Below are positions 48,099-59,400 of a stretch of 64,000 nt of DNA, piece after piece. Every line of letters begins with the position of its first letter. The stretch's first letter is position 1. Source of the DNA: Smittia aterrima. Taxonomy: Eukaryota; Arthropoda; Insecta; Diptera; Chironomidae. The position numbers and the translations under genes are program-made. The stretch is taken from positions 12,989,537-13,053,536 of the forward strand of contig CP093829.1 of the NCBI GenBank assembly GCA_033063855.1. Direction: 5' to 3'. The notes below the pieces were generated by a model. That model saw only the letters and a list, made by a program, of their open reading frames with translations. It was not told the origin of the DNA and did not search any database.

Positions 48099-50414
48099 CT
48101 ATGATGCATTCGTTTCTGCATTCTTTTCCTTCGGCTCATTCCATGCTTGAACTTCTCCACTTCCGAAAATGATGAAGATGATCGCTGGTATAATGTAAAC
48201 TAAAGCTCCGATACCAAATACGTATTGCCATTCATCCATTGTACTCTAAAACAGTTTAATCAGTTGAATCTTTCATTTACTTTCATTGAACTCACCTGTT
48301 TTGCTGTGAAATGTGCAACTATGATCGGAGAAATAAATCCGCTCGTCGTTCCAACAAAGTTAATTATTCCATAAAGTGAACCAGCATAGTTTGGCGCCAA
48401 GTCTTGCGTGTTTTGCAGGTTCGTCATCGTCGCAGCTCCGTTGAATCCAAGCGACAACGTGATCACAGCTACACAAATGTACGGATCACAGCCAACAAAG
48501 CAGAGCAGGAAAAGGAAAAGTCCCGGTATGATGTGCGCTGTAAACGAGATAAACCTGAATCCATTGAACTCTTGAACATGAGCAAATGACTTACAGAACA
48601 AGCAGAAAGTTTTTCTGATCGCAGTGACTCCCAACAGGTTCTTGCTACGAATGCAATCGCCGATGCTGCCGAAGATGAAACCGAAAATCAAACGTGCCAA
48701 GTAAGGTAAGCTACTCAACATCCCCGCTTGAGTGAGATTGAACTTCAAAACTTCGCTCATGAACTTTGGTGCTGCTGTGATCAAGAAGAAAAGTCCCCAA
48801 ACATTTCCGAAATGCAGGACAAGTAAAGCGTAGAATTTCGGACTCATCAGCATTTGCTGCATTGGAGGCCATGACGACCGCTTATGATCCGACATACATG
48901 AACCAATAGATTTCTCAATCAAATCTTTTTCTGATTTTGTGATACGAGGGTGGTTTGAAGGTGAATCACTCACGATGTAATACCAAAGCAATGACATGAG
49001 AAGCGCAAAAAGCGATGGAACGTAAAAAGCGAAACGCCAACCAAAGTTTTCAATAATGAAACCAGTCATTGGCCAAGTAATCACCGTTCCAAAGACTCCA
49101 CCCAAAAGAGCTGAGACAAATTTTCCCTTCTCTTCAAATGGAGACCACTTTGCAATCACCGCATGACAAGCTGGATAGAAAAATCCCTGAAAACGAGAAG
49201 TTTTTTTTAAATATACTTAACTCAATGTTTTCAGGTTCACTCACCCCAAGAATTCCAAGAACTAATCGTGAGATAAACATGTAAATGAAGTTGTTGCTTG
49301 CTGCTAACGGTGACAACCCAGTTACAATTGCTGATAACAGAATTCCACCAAATATTACTCTTCGTCCACCAAATCGTTCGGAAAGAAAGCCGCCGAGAAG
49401 ATTTGGGAAGATGTAACCGTAGAAATAGGCACTCAACAGTAAACCTTGTTCTGTTTTACTCCAATTGAAAGTATTATCGCTTTCGTTCTCAGAAATACTT
49501 CCATTCAATTGCTCTGTAGCGTTTCTGACATCACTTGACTTGGTCATTGCGATAATTATAATTGAAAAGTTCACTCTCAACATGTATGATGTGAAGCTCG
49601 CCATAAACATCATCAGCCCAACATTGAATCGTACAGGTATCTTGGCTACATCGGAAAAGAAAATTTATGGATTATTAAAGTTATTGTGCAAATTCACAAC
49701 TTTCCATTGCAAATGTGCGACACATTTTCATTGCTCGACAACTCATTGATTGCCGTCAATTTAAAATGAGATCGAAGCATGTTAATGTTTCTTTAACGAT
49801 CACCTTTATGCAATATTTTTTCACATAAAAAAGATTCGCTCAATCGTAAAATAATTTTTTCGCTCGCTGTTTCCTTGATTCAAACTTGCAAGTCGATGGA
49901 TTGGCAAGCTGATGGCAATGACATGAGCGTCTAGTTTGTTATTCTGAATGCAGAACTCTTTAGGAAGCGGCGGTGTTTGAAAGTCCTTGAAGATTAGCAT
50001 TTTTTTAGTTATTGAAATGCTTCGAAGCTTTCAATTGATTCTCAAGCTACGCCGGTTTGATGAATTGTGTGAAAATCGTTTTATGCAATTAAAGTTTTTC
50101 TCACGGGACTCAAAGTATCGATTTAAAATGAGATGAAAGTTCTTCATTAGCTTGAGAAATTTCAGCATGTGCTACTTGAGTCAGCTGATCAAAGAAAAAA
50201 ATCCACCATGAAAGGCAGCTAAGCAAAGTTGTTTTCGTCGGCAAGATCAGAAAGTATTTGTGTCACGGGCAATAGTTAAGTCGAAACGTGGTGCGAAGAA
50301 ATGCCGGAAGAATGAAATCCCAAGGACGTAAAAGTATCGAAGGTTTTTCAAGCCTGATCAAAGACACTTACCAAAAGCCTCGATGATAGTTTTAAGATTC
50401 ACAGCATAGACCAT
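48099..50414 (-). CDS. SLC17-type MFS anion/phosphate cotransporter, paralog A
   Basis: Putative inorganic phosphate or organic anion cotransporter of the SLC17 family in the major facilitator superfamily. Five exons: 50372-50414, 49245-49645, 48595-49186, 48296-48537 and 48099-48245, 474 residues, all phases consistent. Exon 1 encodes MVYAVNLKTIIEAF and is 726 bp away from exon 2. TM1 begins IPVRFNVGLMMFMASF, and the first extracellular loop has several N-glycosylation sequons (NAT, NGS, NES). Family motifs include FGGRRVIFGG, the YACHAV-type helix after GFFYP, and FNGAATMTNLQNTQDLAPNYAG in TM10. The C-terminal tail is acidic/polar (NEPKEKNAETNAS). It is convergent with Ate1 (196 bp between stops). 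It is a tandem paralog of the gene at 51919-54104. Substrate is not predictable from sequence. Confidence 0.9.
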
Positions 50415-51352
50415 TCCGAAGCAGCAGTTATGTAATGATGATTTAAATTTTATTTGGCAAACTTTTTACGCTTTGTATTCACTCTCGTTTCGCGAATTGC
50501 CAATCACAACTCCCGGTCAATCACCGATGTTCAAACCTTTTCACTTCTGTCAATAATAAAACGAAAGTATTTCTCGTCTAGTTATCACTTCTTCATTGCA
50601 ATTTAAATTAAATAAAATATTTAATCCCATCGAAATGCGGTAAAAATTGCGCAATTCAGTCAAACCACAAGACACTTTATATCAAATATTTTTTCAGCTT
50701 AGCAAAATAAAAATACCAACTGATCAGCTGAACGTCTAAAGTTAAACTGAAACTAAACGCCAGCGAAGCTCAAACGTAAAAGCACGCGTGTTTGGCTTTT
50801 TGTTGGCACAAGATTTTCATGCTGGCGCTCGAATGACTTTTTCTCTCCTTCGCAAAGCTTCTTCTTCGACGAAAGCTCTAAGATCTTTGCTCTTTGAGTT
50901 AACTTTAAAGTTAAGGTCACGGTGACTTTGTTTACGCTTGGTCGCTTTTTCAAATTTTCTTAGATTCTCAATGAAGCATAAATAATTTTTTCCTAAAATC
51001 TCGATTCCATAATCGGAAATTATAGAACTAATTTGCATCTAAACTTTGAAGAACATCGAAGAAATCTTTTTATATTTGTTCACCGCCTTACTTTAGTTTG
51101 TTAGTTAGTCTTGTTAAAATATTTACAGAAACTATTAAAGTCATGATAAATGTCTTGAAGAAACGCGAATTTCTGCATTTGTAAATTCTCGTTTGACACA
51201 TTTCTATCACGTTATCTTCATCGCTTCCAAGAGTGTTTATTCAAAAAACTTTATTGACGAGTAAGCTAAAGACATCTGGAAAAGAATTGGGTAACTAGAA
51301 AAAAATTATTTGTCTTCTTTCTACAGATATTTCTTTATGTATTTAGTTTTTT
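50415..51352. other. intergenic between transporter A and U2 snRNA
   Basis: AT-rich promoter-side DNA upstream of transporter A's first exon and downstream of the U2 gene. Minus-strand frames at 50753-51038 are short and unsupported. No other RNA gene is visible. Confidence 0.5.
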
Positions 51353-51539
51353 GAGCCGATCCTGAATGTACTGCAATATCAGGCCAACTCTGACAGTACT
51401 GGAGCAAGCCCCATTGTTACCGTCGATTTTCAAAAATCAGTTTAACATTTATTGTCCTTCTATGAAGGAACTATTAGATGTTAAGCTAATAAGAACAGAT
51501 ACTACACTTTGATCTTAGCCATTACAGCCGAGAAGCGAT
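51353..51539 (-). ncRNA. snRNA:U2: U2 spliceosomal snRNA
   Basis: The minus strand from 51539 reads ATCGCTTCTCGGC, the invariant U2 5' end. It is followed by GGCTAAGATCAAAGTGTAGTA, which contains the branch-point recognition GUAGUA, and TATCTGTTCTTA. Stem IIa is TTATTAG...CTAATA, with a compensated C-G to U-A change relative to the Drosophila and human TATCAG...CTGATA. Stem IIb is CCTTC-ATA-GAAGG. The Sm site is GATTTTTGAAAA. The 3' domain contains GGGGCTTGCTCC and GGCCTGATATTGCAGTACATTCAGG, matching stems III and IV. The length is about 187 nt and the exact 3' end is approximate. Being intact in all core elements it is likely functional. It lies between the two SLC17 paralogs on the same strand. 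Confidence 0.95.
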
Positions 51540-51918
51540 AAAGATTTAGTGCGAATACATTTCTTCTGATTTTTTGAATTCTGATAATTTATGTGAAGTT
51601 TAAAATTTATTTGAAAACCATACAAAAAAACTTTTGAGTTTCATTTTCCAAATCAAAAGCTTTTCTCATCTAAATTTCTAAAACACATAAAGAAAGTTTC
51701 TTCAAGAAACAAATCAATTCAAAATAATAAGAATCTCGACTATCCTAACAACTAGTTTATTAACAACTTATTTATTAACAACTTATTTTATAAAACAGTA
51801 ACCTTTTCTCTTTTATTCGGTGACATTTATGAACAACGGTTGAATGCAAAAGCTACTTTATAAAAAAAACTTCTTTTCATTTCAAATGCATCTTTTAAGT
51901 AACGCTTTTTAAATTTAT
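51540..51918. other. U2 upstream region and transporter B 3' flank
   Basis: About 380 bp. Immediately upstream of U2 (about 51560-51620) should lie an snRNA proximal sequence element; an AATTATCAGAATTCAAAAAAT stretch on the minus strand is a possible location, but I cannot assign it firmly. No protein gene is seen. Confidence 0.4.
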
Positions 51919-54104
51919 TCACAGCTTAGTATCGACGGCGTCTTTGGCCTTGTTCTTGGGTTCATTCCATTTTTGAACATTTCCGTCTCCAAAAATAAAG
52001 AATATCAACGCTGGAATAATGTAAGCGCCTGCTCCAATCCAGAAAACGTAACGCCACTCGTCGATTGTACTCTAATAAAATTTCATTTGTTACTTTAAAA
52101 ATATTGGGAAAGAAAAAAATTCTTTCACCTTTTTCTCTGTAAAATGCGCCACTATGATAGGAGAAATGAATCCGCTCGTTGTACCAACAAAGTTAATGAT
52201 TCCATAAAGAGATCCAGCATAGTTTGGCGCCAAATCTTGCGAGTTTTGCAAGTTCGTCATCGTCGCAGCTCCGTTGAATCCAAGTGACAGCGTGATAACC
52301 ATAACGCAAAGGTAAGGGTCGAATGCCAAGTACGAGATTGAAATAAGGAATAATCCGGGAATGATGTGAGCTAAAACATTGAAAATATTGAAGACACTCT
52401 CAACTAAATATTTAGTTTAAACTTACAGAACAAACAAAATGATTTTCGCGTCATTGTGACTTTTAAAAAGTTTCGACGTCTGATGAAGTCTCCAATGGCA
52501 CCGAATCCGAAACCAGCGATTAAACGAGCTAAATGTGGCAGCGATGATAAGTATCCAGCCTTGGATAAATTGAAGTTCAAGGCTTCAGTCATAAACATAG
52601 GGGCGGCTGTTTGCAGAAAATAAAGTCCCCAAAGTGATCCGTAGTGAAGAATCATCAGAGCGATGAATGGAATTGAACTCAAGACACTTAAGACTGGTGG
52701 AAAGCTCTTCGCTTTTGATACGGAATTTCCAAGCGATTCTTGAATGTAATCTCGCTCGACTTTCGATATTCTCGGGTGGTCAGCGGGCGAATCAGCAACA
52801 AGAGAATACCAAAGTACGACGAAGATCATTGTGATGATTGCTGGAATGTAAAAGCCATATTGCCAGCCCCAGTTCTCAATGATTACGCCTAGCATAACCC
52901 AAGTGATGACAGTTCCTAAAGCTCCACCCAAAAGAGCTGAGATGAACTTTCCTTTCTCGTCTTTTGGCGCCCATCTTGAAACTAAATTGTGAAGAGCCGG
53001 AAACACAGTTCCCTTCGAGAAAAAAAAAGTTTAAATATAAAATCATTGACAGCTTCCGCTTTTTGATGATCGGATAAAATGAAACGATAATAAGCGAGAT
53101 ATGGTAATTAAATTTTCATTTCAATTGACATGAAATTAGATCTCTCCAGCCGCTTCTGTAAGCGGAGAGAAAAATCGCATCATTATGGAATAAAACACGT
53201 AATCAGACATGCAACTACAATAATTGCAAGCATATGTTGTAGAATGAGATGGCGATATTGAGAAAACTTACACCTAGCACTCCTAAAGCGAATCGGGCGA
53301 TGAAAATTGGCCAAAAGGATTTTGTGGCCATGAGAGGTGAGAGACCCGTTAAGACTCCACTCAGAAACAGAGAAACTCCAACTACATGTCGACCACCCCA
53401 ACGTTCAGCCATCACTCCTCCAAGAAGAGAAGTTACTAAATAACCCCAGAAAAATCCACCGAGAATGTAGGATTGGTCCTTTTTACTCCAAGGATATCTC
53501 GGTCCATACTTAAACGAAAAGCACTTAGATAAGCAATTGTTTATTTGAGTTGAGCTCAACTCACATCAGGCAGTGAACTATTGGTGCTATTGGTTGTGTC
53601 TTCAACCATAGCAATCAAATTGATAGAAATATTGGTTCGAAGCATGTAAGCAGTGAAGCAAGCCATGAAGAGCATTAGCCCGACATTGAATCTCGCTGGG
53701 ATTTTTCCTAAAAAATGAAAAATATGTCATCAAACACGTTGAACGAAGTTAATTTGAAACTGCACGGTAATGGGCGAAAAATCAATTTTTCTCACATTTT
53801 AATGACTTGAAACATGCGAAACTCAACGACCACAGTCGATCAGTTCGTTGAGATTCCGTTTCATTCTATTTCTAGTTCATCATTATTTATTTGATCAACG
53901 ATAAGATTAAAGTTACGTTTGTTTGAACTTCTGACGAAAAACTTTAGTCTAGCCCTAGCAATATTTGAAGAATTCCATTGAAAGTTGTTAAACGATTGAA
54001 ATACCAAGGGCAAACTTGTTTTGTTTTCACTTTAGCAATAATCCATGTCAAGTCAACAAGCAATTACCGATAAGACCGGATAACGATGAAAATAGCCGAA
54101 CCAT
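51919..54104 (-). CDS. SLC17-type MFS anion/phosphate cotransporter, paralog B
   Basis: Six exons: 54068-54104, 53565-53707, 53272-53508, 52427-53012, 52129-52370 and 51919-52071, 465 residues with consistent phases. Exon 1 encodes MVRLFSSLSGLI, and TM1 begins GKIPARFNVGLMLFMACF. The first loop has NST and NSS sequons. Motifs include WGGRHVVGVSLFLSG, GVLGGTVFPALHNLVSRWAP, and FNGAATMTNLQNSQDLAPNYAG, the last nearly identical to paralog A. The penultimate exon is 242 bp in both genes. Paralog B has an intron in the first loop region (after SSLPD) that paralog A lacks. The C-terminus ends KDAVDTKL. It is probably a plasma-membrane symporter for phosphate or organic anions, and the substrate is unknown. 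Confidence 0.9.
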
Positions 54105-54859
54105 CTTTAACAACTGTCAATTAATGTGCCGCACTTCAAGATCACGATTGAACTCAATTTTTTTTTCTTTGTCACTGATGTTCTCTGAGTTCTTGATATA
54201 GTTCTTTTAATTATTTATTCACACTAAACTGATAACAGGTACATCGTAAAAATAAAACTCAGACCATCTGTCTTCACGCCTCAACGTAAAATCCGAAACT
54301 GAGTAAGTTTTGCACGGCAGCAAAAGCTTTATACTGTTCATTATCGCAAGTCAGGGATGGACGTTGGAAAATCTCTCAATTGAAGTTGCTCGTTGCTTCA
54401 TAGTTTGTTTCAACTTTACTGAGCGGGTTTCTCGGAATTTCCCCCCAAAAAAGTGGACTCGTCGTCCACTTCATCAACAAAATCATCAACAAAATAACTT
54501 CATCGGACATCACTTGTCGTTGGTGAAATCAACAAAATTTCATTCGGAAGCTAGCGGCGGCTTTATGATGAATAAGCAGAAATTCATTAACACTGATTAA
54601 GCGTGTAAAAGAATTTACTGTTTGGATTTAAAATATTCGACAACATGCGAATAAACTAAAGACACGTTAAACAATTGACGACGGCGCTCAGGACAAGATT
54701 TCCCAATTCGAAAATGAATAAAACGTGACCGTCGCAATCGTTGACGTCATCCTTCATGAATCGTGTGGATTTAATGAAAAATATCGATAAACACTTGTTT
54801 GAAAAAGAAATTTTATTTTCTATTTTCGAGAGTTTACAAGTTTGCTAAAAGCTCAATTT
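54105..54859. other. intergenic upstream of transporter B
   Basis: AT-rich spacer holding the transporter B promoter and the 3' flank of the next minus-strand gene. A plus-strand frame at 54310-54600 starts on a non-ATG codon and has no motif. Nothing else was recognised. Confidence 0.5.
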
Positions 54860-55158
54860 TCAAACAAGTACGCAACAGTAAGTTCCATCAGGACAATCGT
54901 TACTTTGCTTTCTGATGGTGGGATTACACCAATTCATGCATTCGCCTAAGTTGTGTCGGCAAGATCTTTCGGCTTCCTTGCCATCATTCCATTCTCCTAA
55001 AAATAAATTTGAAGTTGTAGAATAATTTAATTAAATTTAAATTACGAACCACAAGAAGAATCTGTCGATGGTTCTTCTAAATTACCCGGAGCAGCCATAA
55101 TCGTCCAAACCGCAATTGAAATTAACATAAAAACAAAAAGTTTTGTTGCAAAAGACAT
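54860..55158 (-). CDS. small secreted Cys-rich peptide, beta-defensin-like Cys spacing (CCVLV type 1)
   Basis: Two exons, 55050-55158 and 54860-54996, join in phase 1 to give 81 residues. The donor is the non-consensus GTTCGT and the acceptor is TTTTTAG. The signal peptide is MSFATKLFVFMLISIAVWT, ending near IMAA, followed by an acidic spacer (PGNLEEPSTDSS). The core has cysteines spaced C-x6-C-x3-C-x10-C-x5-CC (CRHNLGEC, MNWC, NDCPDGTYCC) and ends VLV. This is the spacing of beta-defensin-type peptides rather than the classical insect CS-alpha-beta defensin. The neighbour at 55509-55772 shares NPTIRK/APNIRK and CCVLV and is a paralog. A role in immunity or as an inhibitor is inference only. 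Confidence 0.75.
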
Positions 55159-55508
55159 TTTTTTTCACGAATAAGCTTATCTTCACTGAACTCGAACAAT
55201 TATCGAAAGACACTGACAACACAGAATTTCTCGCCGTTTTATTCAAACGATTCTGGTAGTTTCATTCAGAAGCAGCTGCGATGAGCTCAAGGATGACAGT
55301 CAACGTGCGATGAACAATTATAGACTGACATATTAATTCACGAGTAAACGACCGAACGTGGAACGTTGACTGTGACAATTAAATGTACGCGAGACTCGTA
55401 AAAGATAAAATACACGTTCTCGATCGTAAAAACAAATGTGAAATCATTTGAAAAAAGCAGCTACACGAGCAGAAACTGTCGAATCGATTTATTTTTTATT
55501 TTTAGAGT
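55159..55508. other. spacer between the two CCVLV peptide genes
   Basis: About 350 bp with the promoter of the first peptide gene and the 3' end of the second. A weak TATA-like TGAATAAAACGG occurs on the minus strand near 55238-55249. Nothing coding is seen. Confidence 0.45.
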
Positions 55509-55772
55509 TTATCGTTGATTAAATTGAGATGCGTGACCATTTTTTTTTTCATCTCTTCTGACGAGAACGCAACAAGTTCCATAAATGCAATCCGACGAAG
55601 CTTTCCTGATGTTGGGAGCGAAACAAAACCGCATACAAAGACCACACTGATCATAGCAAGTCAATGAGTTTGAATTAGCTTGACAATTCCTCTTTTCCTT
55701 CAATTCTGCTTTTCCTTCTTTTCCAAGTGAATGCACTGCGATTACTAAACAAAAAATCAAAATTAGTTTCAT
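55509..55772 (-). CDS. small secreted Cys-rich peptide (CCVLV type 2)
   Basis: A single exon encodes 87 residues. MKLILIFCLVIAVHSLG is the signal peptide, followed by a Lys/Glu-rich propart ending LKEKR, a possible dibasic processing site. The core has NC, LTCYDQCGLC, MRFC, SSDC and TCCVLV, then a basic tail (RRDEKKNGHASQFNQR). It aligns to the neighbour at 54860-55158 from the first core Cys to CCVLV, with two extra cysteines. The gene lacks the intron seen in its paralog. A TATA box lies about 55 bp upstream of the ATG. An antimicrobial or inhibitory role is possible but not shown. Confidence 0.78.
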   Translation of the reverse strand: MKLILIFCLVIAVHSLGKEGKAELKEKRNCQANSNSLTCYDQCGLCMRFCFAPNIRKASSDCIYGTCCVLVRRDEKKNGHASQFNQR

Positions 55773-56499
55773 TTTGACTTCTTTAGTTTAATGACTACAA
55801 GGTTTTACGTGAAAAGCAGTTCATTTTATAGCAGAACGCATATCAACAGAATTATTTGACGGAACATAAAATGAATGTTGACATTTACTGCAAAAATTTA
55901 CTTTTGTTATCTCTTCAATTTCACACAAATGTCTCATGTAATCCATCATGAATCAAGAACAGACACATGAAAATACTAATGAGTTGCCTAAAAATCTTTT
56001 ATTTATTTTGCTTGAAGTTGCATTCGAAAAGCTCAGTCTTCTAAAATAAAGAAACAAAGAATTAAAGGAAAATTATCTAAACACTGATCGTTTATTGGTT
56101 CTTGATTTTGAAGAAGATTTGGAGATGAGAATGAACGATGTAGGGAATCTTAAATCCTTCAAAATCCTTGCAAAATAACTGAAATAAATTTAAACTTTTC
56201 TACTTCTCATTTAGGTTTTTAAAATAATAAAACTAAATGTAAAAACAGCAAATAAATTTTTGTAAAATATTTTATTCCATTAAACAAAGTGGTGATAGGA
56301 AAAGTTTGATTTGGTTGGAAGAAAATCTGCCGAAATCATGTTTTTGCAATAAATATTTTTGACTTTGAACTTTTCTTCTTTCGTTCGTGGATGTCAATTA
56401 AAAACGACTCGTTACAATGATTTAGACTAAATAAAACAACGAAACATTTGTTTCATCTTCAATAAATAGAATATTTTCATTTTTCTCGGTATCATGCGT
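55773..56499. other. intergenic between the peptide gene and garz
   Basis: AT-rich DNA. It contains the peptide gene promoter and the garz 3' untranslated region, with AATAAA-like motifs on the minus strand near 56280 and 56350-56440. No gene or repeat is seen. Confidence 0.5.
55824..55830 (-). promoter_or_regulatory. probable TATA box of the CCVLV type 2 gene
   Basis: The minus strand reads CTATAAAATG, about 55 bp before the start codon at 55772. The spacing suits a short 5' untranslated region of roughly 20-25 nt. Confidence 0.5.
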
Positions 56500-59400
56500 C
56501 TAAGGACGGTTGAAAAGCTCAGACCCTGGTGACGTCATGTCGTTCGTATCGCTGTTGAAATATGATGACGACTGAAAAATGGTTGAAGTAGATGGAAGTG
56601 TTTCATTTCTTACATCGTCGTTTATTGCATTGCCATTCTCCATCTGAAGAGTGAGGTTGTAGGGATCTTGAATGTAATCGCCGTAAATATCGTTTCCTGT
56701 TGATTGCTGTTTTTGATCTGTCGGTCCAATCACAGGAGGAAAACTTTTCACAATGTCAATTGGAATGTGACCAGCGCTCTTAGCTCCAGGATAATGATTA
56801 AAGTTCATCAAATGGCTCTCAGGAATTCTTACTGCTTGTTGGTGCTGCGGTGGTTCATATGATCCACCTTGAATGATCAATTCGATACTAGAGGTTTCAG
56901 AGAAACGTTCGAGCTGCTCGTCGATATCGTTTTGCCTGAAATGCGAGTTCACTGTTGATACCGAAATGATCGGGCTTCCAAGATCGGGTGAGGTCGTTTC
57001 ATTAGTCACAAACATTGGATAGTTCTGTGGATGTAAAAGCTCTAAATTAAAAGTTTAATATGATCAACAATTTACTGACCAGCGACTGTGTCTGAATGTT
57101 TTGCTGTGGAATAGGCAATTCTACGGTTGTTTGAGTCTCATCATAAGCTTGTCCAACACTCTCAATTACTATTGGAGCTGTGTCTTCTTTCGGAATGAAA
57201 TCTTTGCTTTCAACTGTCGGTGATAAAGTTGGAGAAGGAATTTGCATTTGACGGATGTTGGTTGGAACATGAAGCATCGGATTATCTTTTGAAAGATAAA
57301 GTTTGTTTAAAAACAACTATCTTAAATGTTATTGATTAACTCACCATTGTTTTTGAAAAGTTCATCTTTTAGCGAAGGTAGAAAAACTCCGACTCGATTC
57401 CAAGTTAACTCCCAAAGAAGGGAGTAAGTCGTACCATCTGGATTGTGGAAAGCTTTGACTGAATACATCACCAACAACATGTTTTTCAAGCTTTCTAAAA
57501 CAGCTTCGTATAACATGTCAGTGCCAAGCTTCATAAACTTCTCCAAATATTGAATGACTTCAAGCCAAAGCTCGTTAAATCCAGGCAGGGTCATAAGAGG
57601 CGTGAGATGGTGAAGGAAAACTTTTGACATGATCGTTGATATTCTTGTTCTGGATTCTTCGATTAAACCTGGTTCCGTTCCATTGTTAGCAGCATTTTCA
57701 TTTAATAAGAAACTCATCAAAGGAAAGAGAACTTGTCGGAAGCAACTAGCCCATTCTGGCCCCGTTAGAGTTTGCAAATCATGCATCAGAAGAGCTCGTT
57801 GTAGACATGTTATTGCACTAGTTCTCACTTGACGTCGATGATCTGTTGAAATTCGTGCGATTCCTTGGAGAAGCGGACACCAACCCTGAGACCACAAAGC
57901 TGTACATTGCGGAACTGATCCGCCTTCTTCAGCCCACCATCTAAATATCTGAGCAGTTCGACTGTGAAGTGTATGCATCAGATCTAAAAGTTGAATGGCA
58001 ATCGTCTCGTATCGCTCGGGGAGTTCTGGCGGTGAATTTCCGTTACTATTTTCTCCTCGATCTTCCTTCTCAAAACTTTTAGTTTTCTTCGTCTGATTCT
58101 TTTTGCTGGCTACCCCTAAGGCTCTTCCTCTTCTGACTCGACCATAAGTCATCGAAGCTTCTACAAAAGTTCGTATGCACTTGACGCAAATCTCAAAATT
58201 ATATGGAGTGATGTGCGCGACGTTTCTTACTACAAAAGCTAAGCTGTCCCAGCACTTGACGAGAGCAATTGGTGAATGTTGCATTAGTTTGCAAGGGTAA
58301 TAAACACTACCAATCATTGGTTGCCCGTTTTTACTTTTTAAGTCTTCTCCACTTTCCTTGTCAACAATGATCCAGTTGTTTTCTCCTGGTGGCGTCATCG
58401 CAGGAGCTAAATTTTTATTGTTTAGCATCTCGCTGTCGCTTGTATATCCACGGTCAGAGACTTCAGTTTCTTCTTCACTACTGAGCGCACCATCTGACTT
58501 TGTTCCCGCTGGAAGACTATCACTAGCTTCAGCTGATATTGCGCCGGCTCCAACGCATTCAAGAATATTAAAGACAATGCTCCAATCACACTCGGTGTGA
58601 ATGTTTTGAGCTGAAGTCTTGAGCAATTCATACATTCCAATCGAAACTGGCACAGCAATGTAACTAAGAATCTTTGACTTTAGTCGCAAAAAGATTTTCA
58701 TGCTTTGCAGAATCGTTGATGCAAGTTCTTCGTTTCTCATCAAATAGATTGCGAGTTTGAACAAAGCTATTGTTGAACGTTTTAACAAGTTCTCATAGCC
58801 ACACGACGCTGAGTTGACAATCAGTTGATGCAGCAGTTCACTACATTGAGGCCAGAATGGTAACACTCTATCACGGTTCTGTATAAGTATCTTCGTCAGC
58901 AATTCCATATGAAAAATGACAAGATTTTCATCGTAAATTAGTCCAACAGATTTATGGCTCGTCGGTGGTTTAATCAACGACTGAAGATGCGAGATGACTT
59001 CAGCGAGAGAATCGGGATGAAGAAACTTTGATTCAATAACTATCTGATCAATTTGGCAATCTTTGATGCATTTCCGTGCAAGTTTGATGATTTCCTGCTC
59101 TTCATACGATGGTTGCCGTTGACTTTCTGAACTCAAATAGAGATACAAACTGCTAAGCAAACTTGCTTCTGTTTTTGGCGTTGGAATTACTTCGTACTGC
59201 AGCATAACCTTCCCTCCCGTCTCGCAGAAATCTTCAATTTCCAAAAACGATTTTGGAAGAAGATTCAACTTATACAATTGCACAATCAAATCAATCACAT
59301 GCTTCCAGCTTTCTCTCATCGAATCGCCATAATCATGGAGAAACTTAAAGATTGATTTCATTGCTGTTCTGGCTTTAGAGTTAGTTCCAAATTGAACGCT

